From contig NZ_JACWMY010000012.1 of assembly GCF_014773265.1 (NCBI RefSeq), positions 62,001 through 126,000 on the forward strand: a stretch of 64,000 nucleotides of DNA, read 5' to 3'. The position numbers and the translations under genes are program-made. The stretch comes from Mucilaginibacter pankratovii. GTDB lineage: Bacteria; Bacteroidota; Bacteroidia; Sphingobacteriales; Sphingobacteriaceae. Shown here one piece after another: positions 32,621 to 40,748 of the stretch. The notes below the pieces were generated by a model. The model was not told where the DNA came from. It searched no databases and was given only the letters and a program-made list of their open reading frames with translations. Each line of letters starts with the position of its first letter. Position 1 is the stretch's first letter.

Positions 32621-33928
32621 TTATATCCTCGTGATATCCGCACCCAGCGCCTTCAGGCGGGTATCGATATTCTGATAGCCGCGTTCAATTTGCTCGATGT
32701 TGTAAATGGTTGATTTGCCCTGTGCCGATAAGGCGGCAATTAACAGGGAAACCCCGGCACGTATATCGGGGGAGGTCATGGAGATGCCGCGCAGCTGGAT
32801 CTGTTTATCCAGCCCGATAACGGTGGCGCGGTGCGGATCGCAGAGGATGATGTTGGCACCCATATCCAGCAGTTTATCCACAAAGAATAAACGGCTCTCA
32901 AACATTTTTTGATGGATGAGCACCGATCCTTTTGCCTGCGTGGCTACAACCAGCACAATGCTTAGTAAGTCGGGAGTAAAGCCCGGCCATGGAGAATCGG
33001 CAACGGTTAATAATGATCCGTCGATGAAAGTATCTATCTCGTAATGATCTTGCGATGGGATATAAATGTCATCGCCGCGCAGTTTCATCTGGATGCCGAG
33101 GCGTTTAAACACGTCGGGGATCATGCCCAGTTCTTTATACTTAACATCTTTAATGGTGATCTCGGAACCCGTCATGGCAGCAAGGCCGATGAAGGAGCCT
33201 ATCTCTATCATATCCGGCAGCATGGTGTGCTCGGTTCCGCCAAGGCTTTCAACGCCTTCGATGGTTAACAGGTTTGATGCTATACCGCTGATCTTAGCGC
33301 CCATGCGGTTAAGCATTTTACAAAGCTGCTGCAGGTAAGGCTCGCAGGCCGCGTTATAAATGGTGGTAGTGCCTTTGGCCAAAACAGCTGCCATTACAAT
33401 GTTGGCGGTGCCCGTTACCGATGCTTCATCCAGCAGGATATATGTACCGCGCAGGTTTGATGCATCTACATTGTAAAAGCCGGTTTCGGGGTTATAATCG
33501 AATCGGGCTCCCAGTTTTTCGAAACCCAGGAAATGGGTATCCAGCCTGCGGCGGCCAATTTTATCGCCACCCGGTTTTGGGATAGATGCCTTACCGAAAC
33601 GGGCCAAAAGCGGGCCCAGTATCATGATAGAGCCGCGTAGCCCGCCACCCTTGGTTTTAAATGCTTCGGAATTAAAGAAATCCTGGTCGATCTCTTTGGC
33701 CTCGAAAGTGCAAACCGAACGGGAGATGCGGTTCACCTCAACGCCCATATCGCCGACTAGTTCTATTAGTTTATTAACATCCTGTATATCAGGGATGTTA
33801 TTGATGGTCATTTTTTCGCCGGTAAGTAATACAGCGGATATAATTTGCAGTGCCTCGTTTTTTGCACCCTGCGGGATAATTTCCCCTTTTAGCTTTTTAC
33901 CGCCCTGTATTTCAAATGCGTTTCTCAT
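32621..33928 (-). CDS. murA: UDP-N-acetylglucosamine 1-carboxyvinyltransferase, Asp variant
   Basis: MurA transfers enolpyruvyl from PEP to UDP-GlcNAc, the first committed step of peptidoglycan synthesis. The 435 aa product is full length, with the N-terminal GAKNEALQI motif (Lys23, Asn24), a LRGSIMILGPLLARFG segment and the inverse alpha/beta prism repeats. The loop that carries the catalytic Cys in E. coli (Cys115, PGGCAIGARP) reads PGGDKIGRRRLD here, with Asp122 in place of Cys. Asp at this place gives active enzyme and natural fosfomycin resistance in Mycobacterium and Chlamydia. It lies downstream of the DUF4290 gene on the same strand. Confidence 0.96.
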   Translation of the reverse strand: MRNAFEIQGGKKLKGEIIPQGAKNEALQIISAVLLTGEKMTINNIPDIQDVNKLIELVGDMGVEVNRISRSVCTFEAKEIDQDFFNSEAFKTKGGGLRGSIMILGPLLARFGKASIPKPGGDKIGRRRLDTHFLGFEKLGARFDYNPETGFYNVDASNLRGTYILLDEASVTGTANIVMAAVLAKGTTTIYNAACEPYLQQLCKMLNRMGAKISGIASNLLTIEGVESLGGTEHTMLPDMIEIGSFIGLAAMTGSEITIKDVKYKELGMIPDVFKRLGIQMKLRGDDIYIPSQDHYEIDTFIDGSLLTVADSPWPGFTPDLLSIVLVVATQAKGSVLIHQKMFESRLFFVDKLLDMGANIILCDPHRATVIGLDKQIQLRGISMTSPDIRAGVSLLIAALSAQGKSTIYNIEQIERGYQNIDTRLKALGADITRI

Positions 33929-33929
33929 A

Positions 33930-33962
33930 ATTAGTTCATGGTTGATGGTTCATAGATCATAG
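33930..33962. repeat. TTCATGGTTGATGGTTCATAG repeat upstream of murA
   Basis: Degenerate tandem units of TTCATGGT/TTCATAGT just before the murA start. They belong to the same family as the heptamer array at 34066-34149 and the region around 43796-43908. Confidence 0.6.
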
Positions 33963-34065
33963 TTATTGCTTGCGATCCAAGACCGTGTTATCGGGAACAA
34001 AGATTATAAAATTATCGAATAAATATAATCCACAAGCACAAACAATCTAAAGCCGAAAAGTTTTC

Positions 34066-34149
34066 ACCATGAACCATGAACCATGAACCATGAACCATGA
34101 ACCATGAACCATGAACCATGAACCATGAACCATGAACCATGAACCATGA
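34066..34149. repeat. Twelve exact copies of the heptamer ACCATGA
   Basis: ACCATGA repeats twelve times without any change over 84 bases in the gap between the DUF4290 gene and murA. The seven-base unit is not a codon multiple. The array is 138 bases upstream of the murA start codon and may be prone to slipped-strand length change. Confidence 0.95.
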
Positions 34150-34155
34150 ACTAAA

Positions 34156-34935
34156 TTAGTATTTCTTAGCGCCGCCCGTATTGCGGTTACGGTTTTGGTT
34201 ATTATTGTTGTTGTTATTGTTTCGCGGGTTGTTATTGGTACGGCCACCACCGCCGCCGCCACCGCCATTATTGCGGTTGTTTTGGTTGTTGTTGTTATTG
34301 GTACGGCCGCCGCGGTTGTTGTTATTGCTTTGGTTGTTATTATTGTTATTGTAAGGGTTGGTGCGGAACTCAACCCGGTTAAGGTTTACGTTCTCTTCCA
34401 GTTTCAACTCACCGCCTGATAGGTGCAATAGATCGGATATGATGAGGTCATCGGCAACCGAATCTTTGTTCCACTGCACGTAGGCCATTTTCATAAAGTT
34501 GGCAATGGCCTGCACCATGTGGCGTTTGCGCTCCGGCTCTTCAATGCTTTTGGCTTTTTCTATCATCATTTCGATGGTTTTGCCATAGTGCTTGTAGCGG
34601 ATACGCTGATGCGGATATTTAAGCGGCTCGGGTTTCAGGTGGATAGCCTCCGGACTGGGTTTTGGGTACGGAGAATCCACATCCAGCTGAAAATCGGAGA
34701 TGATGTGCAGGTGATCCCAAAGTTTGTGTTTAAAATCGGCTACATCGCGCAGGTGGGGGTTTAAAAAACCCATCAGGTCTATCACCACCTGGGCGTATTT
34801 GTTGCGTTCGTCTTTAGTGGGCAGCGCAACAATGTATTTAACCATGTTTTGCACATTGCGGCCGTATTCGGTAAGTAAAAGCTTATTCCTGGTTGAGTTA
34901 TAATCAAAACCACCAGGCAAATTTGTTAATGCCAT
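34156..34935 (-). CDS. DUF4290 protein with Asn/Gly-rich tail
   Basis: The frame opens upstream at 35058, but the family N-terminus MALTNLPGGFDYNSTRNKLL begins at the ATG at 34935, giving 259 aa. Residues 1-185 are the conserved DUF4290 domain (KLLLTEYGRNVQNMVKYIV; DLMGFLNPHLRDVADFKHKLWDHL), common in Bacteroidota and of unknown function. Residues ~195-259 are low complexity: runs of Asn interspersed with Gly, Arg and Gln, including an eight-Gly run, ending GGAKKY. Such tails are typically disordered and, with Arg-Gly steps, may bind RNA. It is followed by murA in the same direction. Confidence 0.85.
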   Translation of the reverse strand: MALTNLPGGFDYNSTRNKLLLTEYGRNVQNMVKYIVALPTKDERNKYAQVVIDLMGFLNPHLRDVADFKHKLWDHLHIISDFQLDVDSPYPKPSPEAIHLKPEPLKYPHQRIRYKHYGKTIEMMIEKAKSIEEPERKRHMVQAIANFMKMAYVQWNKDSVADDLIISDLLHLSGGELKLEENVNLNRVEFRTNPYNNNNNNQSNNNNRGGRTNNNNNQNNRNNGGGGGGGGRTNNNPRNNNNNNNNQNRNRNTGGAKKY

Positions 34936-35055
34936 GTATATTTTTTTTAATTTAATAAGATCTCTTGAAATGTTTTCCGGCGCATGGACAGTTTCCTGAA
35001 ACAGAAGTTGGAAACCGGAGAGCCGAAATGAATGAGTACGGAGTACTAACGCAAA

Positions 35056-35178
35056 CATACACGAATTTCACGAATTATACGAATTTCATGAATTCAATTA
35101 CTCCGCTTACGACAAATATTGACATTGATATATCACGATTCGTGAAAATTTGCCTTAATTCGTGAAATTCGTGTTCGT
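35056..35178. repeat. Dispersed ACGAATTTCACGAAT repeat, copy 2
   Basis: ACACGAATTTCACGAATTA on one side and AATTCGTGAAATTCGTG on the other form imperfect inverted arms. The right arm runs into the extended reading frame before the epimerase ATG. Same family as 483-640. Confidence 0.7.
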
Positions 35179-35179
35179 T

Positions 35180-36292
35180 ATGAATAATCAAGTTGTAACC
35201 ATTACCTCCGTAGATATTTACCGTTTCAGCATCCCCATGGAGCCCTTCACCATCGCCACTGGTACAATGGACCATGCCATGAACACTTTTATCCGCGTAC
35301 ACACCGACGCCGGTTTTTACGGCGTAGGAGAGTGCTCTGCCTTCCCGATGATCGTTGGTGAAACGCAGGACACCTGCCTGGTGATGTCCAAAGACTTTGC
35401 CAAACTATGGAAAGGGCAAAACGCGCTGGAAATCCCGGCGCGGATGCAGCAACTGCATGATGCCACTGCCGGCAATGGTACCATTAAAAGCGCCTTTGAT
35501 ATGGCGCTGTATGATATCGCAGCAAAAAATGCTGGTTTGCCACTGTATAAATTTCTTGGCGGAGAAAAGCGGGTGGTGGAAAGCGACATCACCATAGGCA
35601 TCGACACGCCCGAAGTAATGGCGAAGAAGGCGATCGATTTTAAGGCATCGGGTGCTACTATTTTAAAGGTAAAACTGGGCAAAGGCGCTGCTGTTGACGT
35701 AGAGCGTATCAAACAGATCCGCGAGGCGGTGGGCCCCGAAATGAAGATCCGCATTGATGCTAACCAGGGCTGGAGTTTTGACGAGGCCGTTTTCGCCCTG
35801 CAGGCGTTAGGGCAGTACGATATGGAGTTTTGCGAACAACCCATGCGCACCTGGTACGACGACCGCCTGCCGGAACTGATGGGCCTCTCCCCCGTAAAAA
35901 TTATGGCCGACGAAAGCGTTTACATCCACCACGATGCCCGCAAGCAGATAGAAAGCGGCAGCTGCCATTATGTAAACATCAAAATGGCCAAAGCCGGCGG
36001 TATTACCGAAGCAAAGAAAATCCATGATACCTGCGCCGAACACGGCATCCCCTGTATGATGGGCGGTATGCTGGAAAGCCGTATAGCCTTAAGCAGCAAA
36101 CTGCATTTTGTATACGCCAGTCCTAATATCCAATTTTACGATATGGACACCTGTAAGCTTGGCCACCTGGTTGACCCATGCGTAGGAGGTGCGCAATACG
36201 ATGGCTACCATTTGGATATTGCCGATACGCCGGGGATAGGGGCAGATGCGGATGAGGCGTTTTTGGCGGGGTGTGAGAAGTGGAGTATTTAA
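35180..36292 (+). CDS. Dipeptide epimerase (enolase superfamily)
   Basis: Enolase-superfamily enzyme of the L-Ala-D/L-Glu epimerase type, which converts murein-derived dipeptides for reuse. The ATG at 35180 gives 370 aa; the frame extends 18 bases upstream only through repeat DNA. Visible catalytic elements are the KVK motif in ATILKVKLGKG, the metal ligands Asp in RIDANQGW, Glu in FCEQPM and Asp in IMADESV, and the second-face Lys in YVNIKMAKAGGITEA. The C-terminal CMMGGMLESRIAL is typical of the dipeptide epimerase subgroup. Together with the M20 dipeptidase 1.3 kb downstream and the NlpC/P60 gene at 62667, it fits murein peptide recycling. Confidence 0.9.
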   Translation: MNNQVVTITSVDIYRFSIPMEPFTIATGTMDHAMNTFIRVHTDAGFYGVGECSAFPMIVGETQDTCLVMSKDFAKLWKGQNALEIPARMQQLHDATAGNGTIKSAFDMALYDIAAKNAGLPLYKFLGGEKRVVESDITIGIDTPEVMAKKAIDFKASGATILKVKLGKGAAVDVERIKQIREAVGPEMKIRIDANQGWSFDEAVFALQALGQYDMEFCEQPMRTWYDDRLPELMGLSPVKIMADESVYIHHDARKQIESGSCHYVNIKMAKAGGITEAKKIHDTCAEHGIPCMMGGMLESRIALSSKLHFVYASPNIQFYDMDTCKLGHLVDPCVGGAQYDGYHLDIADTPGIGADADEAFLAGCEKWSI

Positions 36293-36298
36293 AATAGC

Positions 36299-36392
36299 AC
36301 GTCATTATAAGGAACGAAGCAATCTCCCGATAAGCAGAGCGATTTGCAAAGTCGCTTGTCCTGCATAGAGATTGCTTCGTGCCTCGCAATTG
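36299..36392. repeat. CATTGCGAGC-family inverted repeat, copy 2
   Basis: CGAAGCAATCTC at about 36315-36326 and GAGATTGCTTCG at about 36368-36379 form the central arms, flanked by GTCATTATAAGG and CTCGCAATTG. It separates the convergent epimerase and AbiH genes. Confidence 0.75.
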
Positions 36393-36440
36393 TAGGGGTA
36401 GAAATTCTGACAGTTGACCAATTCTTAACTGGCAAAATAC

Positions 36441-37580
36441 TTATGAGATTTGAGGCATCGGTTCTGACTTATCAAATGGGACGATTTTCTTCCTCATAGA
36501 GGCCTTATCCTTAAAATGCCGTGAAATCTCTTGAGTTAGATTTTCAAAATTGTTTTGTCCTTCGCTGTCGACGTAATAGAATACTTTGATTGATTTGCAG
36601 TTCTCATGTTCAAAAATCATATTAAGCATTGTTCTATCAGACAAACCACAAGAATGTCCAAGAATAAAAACTTGAAAATCTTCTGATTCAATAAATCGAA
36701 TTAGATCGTGGTAGTTAGATGTTTTGAAATACCAAAACGACTTGATATATTTAAAGTAAGCATTTATTTTTTCAAGTTCAATTTTGGCGTAATCGCCGTC
36801 CAATTCATCTCCAAATCCAAAAATCATTGGATTTTTTGCGTCATCTATTTTACCGTGAATATGATTTATCGTTATTTGATCAGATATTAACTCATCTATA
36901 AAGTACTCGGCTGCTGTTCCCGTGTAGTTGAAATTTACTATTAATGATTTCTCGGGTAAATCGCTAATATTAAGTAGTCGCTTAGTTGCGAAAATATCTA
37001 TCGAATTAAGCCTTGATTCAAATATTTTCTTGTAATCCGGAATCAATGGTGGCATTTCAATAGTGACTAAATAATCCTGAAGTTTACTAATGATAAATTT
37101 TAAAGAATCATTCAACGCATTTAGGGAGTCAATTTTTTCATTTTTATTTTTAGGACGGGACAACATGAATTTTAGCTCTCTGTAAAATTCATTTTCAATA
37201 TCGACCCAGTTTGCATCTTTACATTTAGTTATTAGTGTTCTTAACAGAGGTGATTTAATTTCAATTAGGAATGGATTATCCCAATGCTCTTGCCAATACA
37301 CTTGCCGCTCGGGAATACTTATCTGTTCGTTATCAATAAGCTGTACAAATCCTCTTAAATAAAAGAAATCCACTATGTCAGAAATCGTTTTGATATAATT
37401 ATAATCCAACATACCTCCACGGTTTCTTTGGGAAACCTTCAATAAATCATCTTCATATATTCGGCTTCGGTAGGCTTCGGTAAGGCATTTTTTTAAATAC
37501 CAAACTATGAAACTATTATAGTCGGTTTTCAACCCATGAGCTAAATCAAATCCATTACCGATTAAAATCAACCGGTTCAT
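36441..37580 (-). CDS. AbiH-family phage-defence protein
   Basis: A 379 aa protein of the AbiH family (PF14253), named for an abortive-infection protein of Lactococcus. The N-terminal nucleotide-binding-like motif LILIGNGFDLAHGLKTDY (residues 4-21) is the family hallmark. Two further motifs recall SIR2-like folds: VNFNYTGTA (N216-T220 in the core) and HIHGKID (H240-G243) followed by MIFGFGDE. The mode of action is not known from sequence. It is clearly more A/T-rich than its neighbours, which suggests transfer. Its ATG overlaps the stop of the M20 peptidase by 4 bases (ATGA), so it is probably translated from that gene's transcript. Confidence 0.88.
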   Translation of the reverse strand: MNRLILIGNGFDLAHGLKTDYNSFIVWYLKKCLTEAYRSRIYEDDLLKVSQRNRGGMLDYNYIKTISDIVDFFYLRGFVQLIDNEQISIPERQVYWQEHWDNPFLIEIKSPLLRTLITKCKDANWVDIENEFYRELKFMLSRPKNKNEKIDSLNALNDSLKFIISKLQDYLVTIEMPPLIPDYKKIFESRLNSIDIFATKRLLNISDLPEKSLIVNFNYTGTAAEYFIDELISDQITINHIHGKIDDAKNPMIFGFGDELDGDYAKIELEKINAYFKYIKSFWYFKTSNYHDLIRFIESEDFQVFILGHSCGLSDRTMLNMIFEHENCKSIKVFYYVDSEGQNNFENLTQEISRHFKDKASMRKKIVPFDKSEPMPQIS

Positions 37581-38947
37581 TTACTCAGCTCCGCAAAATA
37601 CTTATGAAACAACGGAATAGTCTCTATCCCTTTGTAGTAATTAAAAATATCATATTTTTCATTTGGCGAGTGCAGGGCATCGCTGTCGAGGCCAAAGCCC
37701 ATTAGCACGGTTTTTAAACCGAGCTCGGCTTCAAATAAAGCCACGATAGGGATGCTGCCACCACCACGGGTTGGAATAGGCTGCTTGCCGAATGCTTCGG
37801 CTATGGCTTTCTGTGCGGCTTTGTAGGCTATGCTATCGGTAGGGGTAACTACCGGCTCGCCGCCATGGTGCGGGGTAACTTTTACCTTAACGTATTTAGG
37901 CGCTATCTTCAGAAAATGATCGGTAAACAGCTGTGTTATTTTTTCACTGGTTTGGTTTGGCACCAAACGCATCGAAATTTTTGCACTGGCTTTTGATGGC
38001 AGTACGGTTTTCGCGCCTTCGCCAATGTAACCGCCCCAGATGCCGTTCACTTCCAGCGTAGGGCGGGTGCCGGTACGCTCGAAGGTGGTGTAGCCTTTCT
38101 CACCCCAAACTTCTGCGATGTCCAGGTCTTTTTTATATTCTTCCTCATCATATGGCGCGGCGTTTAATTCGGCGCGCTCGGTTTCGGTGAGTTCCGTTAC
38201 GTCATCATAAAAACCGGGGATAGCGATATGGTTATCCTCATCATGTAACGAGGCTATCATTTTTGCCAGTACAGTCGCAGGGTTGGCTACGGCACCGCCG
38301 TAAACGCCAGAGTGCAGATCGCGGTTAGGGCCGGTTACTTCTAACTCTAAATAAGATAATCCGCGCAAGCCGGTCTCTAAGGACGGGTGCTCCATGCTGA
38401 TCATCGAGGTATCAGATATCAGTACGACATCTGCTTTAAGCCGCTCTTTATTTTGTTTTACAAAAATGCCCAGGTTGTTGGAGCCTACCTCTTCCTCGCC
38501 CTCTATCATAAATTTGATATTGCAGGGCAGGGTATCGGTCTGCATCATCAGCTCGAAAGCTTTCACGTGCATATAAAACTGGCCTTTATCGTCGCAGGCG
38601 CCACGGGCATAAATTTTACCATCGCGGATGGTAGGCTCAAAAGGCGGCGTTAACCAAAGCTCCAGCGGATCGGCCGGCTGCACATCGTAGTGACCGTAAA
38701 CCAAAACGGTTGGCAGGGAAGCATCGATGATCTTCTCACCATAAACGATAGGATAGCCGGCAGTTTGGCAAACTTCCACCTTTTCGGCACCGGCATCAAT
38801 CAGTTTTTTGGCTACGTAATCGGCGGCGTTTAAAACGTCGGCTTTGTATTTTGGGTCGGCACTAACGGATGGGAAGCGCAGCAGTTCGAACAACTCGTCC
38901 AGCAAACGCTGTTTATTATCTTCTATATATTGCTTTATAACCTGCAT
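37577..38947 (-). CDS. M20-family dipeptidase
   Basis: A zinc dipeptidase of the M20 family (CNDP/PepV-like). The family-like start MQVIKQYIEDNKQRLLDEL begins at the ATG at 38947 (456 aa); the frame is open 69 bases further, but no signal is seen there. The metal ligands are visible: His86 and Asp88 in VLVYGHYDVQPAD, Asp in ARGACDDKGQF, the Glu pair in MIEGEEEVGS, and His near the C-terminus in DALHSPNE. The central TGPNRDLHSGVYGG lid segment is also typical. It likely hydrolyses peptides in the cytoplasm. AbiH follows with an ATGA overlap. Confidence 0.93.
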   Translation of the reverse strand: MQVIKQYIEDNKQRLLDELFELLRFPSVSADPKYKADVLNAADYVAKKLIDAGAEKVEVCQTAGYPIVYGEKIIDASLPTVLVYGHYDVQPADPLELWLTPPFEPTIRDGKIYARGACDDKGQFYMHVKAFELMMQTDTLPCNIKFMIEGEEEVGSNNLGIFVKQNKERLKADVVLISDTSMISMEHPSLETGLRGLSYLELEVTGPNRDLHSGVYGGAVANPATVLAKMIASLHDEDNHIAIPGFYDDVTELTETERAELNAAPYDEEEYKKDLDIAEVWGEKGYTTFERTGTRPTLEVNGIWGGYIGEGAKTVLPSKASAKISMRLVPNQTSEKITQLFTDHFLKIAPKYVKVKVTPHHGGEPVVTPTDSIAYKAAQKAIAEAFGKQPIPTRGGGSIPIVALFEAELGLKTVLMGFGLDSDALHSPNEKYDIFNYYKGIETIPLFHKYFAELSK

Positions 38948-39141
38948 GGTAAATGTATTTGAGGCAAATATAGTGTTGTTGCGAGAAATAAAATACAAAG
39001 TTATTGCCATGCACATTTGTGCTGAGCCTGAAGCCCGAAAGTCATTTCCGACTGACGTGACTTAGGAGATACTTGTGCGATGTTAAAGCAAAATCTTAAC
39101 TTAGGGCGGCTTGACCAAGTTCACTGATTTAAATAGCCTAA

Positions 39142-39600
39142 ATGAGACAAAAAGAATTGATTGGAGCCTTTTTTCGCGTACCGATAGATGAAAAATTTCA
39201 TACATATGGACGAATCCTAAACGATACTTACGCTTTCTACGACTTTAAAACCGATGACGAAATCACAAACATTGATTTGATTGAAAAAGCGGAAATATTA
39301 TTTAAATTATTTGTGAAAGCAAAGCCCATTAAAAATGGTCAATGGAAAATCATTGGAGCTAAAGAATTATCAGATGATTTGAAAGCGCCCGTACCCTTTT
39401 TTATGCAGGAAATCGGGAATCTTAATAACTGCTGGATCTCTATTAATGGAATCCAGCAAAAGGCAAGTGTTGATGAATGCGCAGGATTAGAAAGGCTGGC
39501 GGTATGGGAAGATTTTCATGTAGTGAAAAGATTATCAGATTACTATAATAAGCGGAGAAATGACTATGCTTATGCCTTGAGATTGAATGGCATACTTTAA
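39142..39600 (+). CDS. Imm26-like immunity protein (orphan)
   Basis: A 152 aa protein without signal or membrane segments. The N-terminal GAFFRVPIDEKFHTYGRILN and AFYDFKTDDE match the immunity protein 26 family (PF15428), as does the middle VKAKPIKNGQWKIIGAKELS and the following FFMQEIGN. Imm26 proteins neutralise polymorphic toxins, but no toxin gene is next to it. It is A/T-rich and close to the AbiH gene, consistent with an acquired or orphaned defence gene. A truncated palindromic repeat (39655-39729) follows it directly. Confidence 0.72.
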   Translation: MRQKELIGAFFRVPIDEKFHTYGRILNDTYAFYDFKTDDEITNIDLIEKAEILFKLFVKAKPIKNGQWKIIGAKELSDDLKAPVPFFMQEIGNLNNCWISINGIQQKASVDECAGLERLAVWEDFHVVKRLSDYYNKRRNDYAYALRLNGIL

Positions 39601-39654
39601 AAATAGACGGAAGTGGTTTCGAACCCGCCGCCTGGACATGCCTCGTGGCTAGTC

Positions 39655-39729
39655 GACTCACCCCGAATAGGCTACGCTGTTCGGCCCTCTCTGCTTCGCA
39701 AAGAGGGCGAGAAAAAAATAAAAATTATT
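39655..39729. repeat. GACTCACCCC-family repeat, truncated copy
   Basis: GACTCACCCC at 39655-39664, then GCTACGCTGTTCGGCCCTCTC and AAAGAGGGCGAGAAAAAAAT, parallel the left half of 16096-16231. The right terminal repeat is absent. Confidence 0.7.
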
Positions 39730-39757
39730 CTTGAACATGCCTCCGAATGATAAGAAA

Positions 39758-40204
39758 CTAAGCCGGCGACCTTTTCACTTTCGGAGAAAGCAGTGCAAAG
39801 GGCCCGGCCCCCAAAATAACCGCTGCGAGGTGCGCAACCGTAACTTCCGGTTGCAGCGTAAAAGCATAATATATAATAGCTATCACAGCCGCCAAAATAC
39901 TGATATAGTATAATGGGATACGGCTCTCCTTGTATTTTAATACAGTGACAAAATTCACACCTCCCAACGCGCACCAGGTAACCGATATACCAACCGCAGC
40001 AACAGCAAACCATAAAAACACCTGGAATGCCGCCATCACAAATAGTACCCAAAAAGCGGCCCTTTTTATTTTTGCCTGCCTGGCAGAACCATACATTACT
40101 ATTGGCAAAATAGTGATGAGCAGCATAAGGTAGTTAACAACAATGTGTTTAACCTCGCCCGCGTAGGTGGCGCCGTCGATTAGGGTTTGAATAGTTTTGC
40201 TCAT
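39758..40204 (-). CDS. Hypothetical four-to-five-helix membrane protein
   Basis: A 148 aa protein with about four to five hydrophobic helices (VVNYLMLLITILPIVMYG, AAFWVLFVMAAFQVFLWFAV, GISVTWCALGGVNFVTVLKY, LYYISILAAVIAIIYYAF and the VAHLAAVILGAGPFALL end). No family was recognised and no conserved polar motif stands out. It starts MSKTIQTLIDGATYAGE. The 180 bases before it hold only the terminator of the YbjQ gene. Confidence 0.6.
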   Translation of the reverse strand: MSKTIQTLIDGATYAGEVKHIVVNYLMLLITILPIVMYGSARQAKIKRAAFWVLFVMAAFQVFLWFAVAAVGISVTWCALGGVNFVTVLKYKESRIPLYYISILAAVIAIIYYAFTLQPEVTVAHLAAVILGAGPFALLSPKVKRSPA

Positions 40205-40265
40205 GATAATTGGGTTAGCTAAACTTACTGAATAATTTAGTTATTACCGATAGGTGTTGCAGACC

Positions 40266-40318
40266 CAAAAACAAAAAATCGGCTTTAGCCTAAATGGTTA
40301 ATTTAGCTAAAGCCGATT
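40266..40318 (-). terminator. Intrinsic terminator after the YbjQ gene
   Basis: An 18-bp stem with a one-base bulge, AATCGGCTTTAGC/GCTAAAGCCGATT plus CTAAAT/ATTTAG, with a GGTTA loop (40277-40318). On the minus strand a T-rich run follows (A-rich at 40266-40276). Confidence 0.85.
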
Positions 40319-40384
40319 GCATTATTCCCTGTTCCTCCCCATAAATGGGACGGCAATGAATGAGTTTTATTTGAAGATTGTTAA

Positions 40385-40714
40385 TTACGCCTTCTCCACC
40401 ACAACAGCAGTGCCATAGGCCAAAACTTCGGTAATGCCCTGCATCACCTCGTTAGCATCGTAACGCATATTGATGATAGCATTGGCACCCGTGGCCCGGG
40501 CATGCTGTATCAATAGCTGGTAAGCTTCTTCGCGGGCGTTTTCGCAAAGCTCTACATAAACAGAAAGCCTGCCGCCAAAAAGCGATTGGATGCCACCGGC
40601 AAAATTGCCCACAACGCTGCGGCTGCGTACGGTGATGCCGCGCACAACGCCCAGGTGTTTGGTAATTTTATAACCCTCTAACGATGTGCTGGTGGTGATG
40701 AGTGAAGTGTCCAT
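40385..40714 (-). CDS. YbjQ/UPF0145 family protein
   Basis: A 109 aa cytoplasmic protein of the YbjQ (UPF0145) family, often called a heavy-metal-binding domain and forming a pentameric ring in solved structures. Motifs: TTSTSLEGYKITKHLGVVRG at the N-terminus, VVGNFAGGIQSLFGGR in the middle, and ANAIINMRYDANE with TEVLAYGTAVVV near the end. The function is not established. It is full length, has its own terminator and lies directly downstream of the alpha/beta hydrolase gene, 34 bases apart, so the two may be co-transcribed. Confidence 0.92.
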   Translation of the reverse strand: MDTSLITTSTSLEGYKITKHLGVVRGITVRSRSVVGNFAGGIQSLFGGRLSVYVELCENAREEAYQLLIQHARATGANAIINMRYDANEVMQGITEVLAYGTAVVVEKA

Positions 40715-40748
40715 ATAATGTTATATTGATTTGTTTATGATTTAGATG

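Noticed and set aside
34066-34149. CRISPR-like array
   Set aside because: The unit is only seven bases, repeats have no spacers between them, and no cas genes are present.
34047-34373. 108 aa minus-strand ORF ending in repeated HGSWFMV units
   Set aside because: The C-terminal part is only the ACCATGA array read in frame, and the N-terminal part overlaps the DUF4290 tail in another frame.
36441-39600. Integrated prophage or genomic island
   Set aside because: No integrase, attachment-site duplication or phage structural gene was found around the AbiH and Imm26-like genes.
39610-39640. tRNA-like T-arm (GGTTTCGAACCCGCC) after the Imm26-like gene
   Set aside because: The flanking bases do not pair as a five-bp T stem on either strand, and no anticodon or D arm is found.
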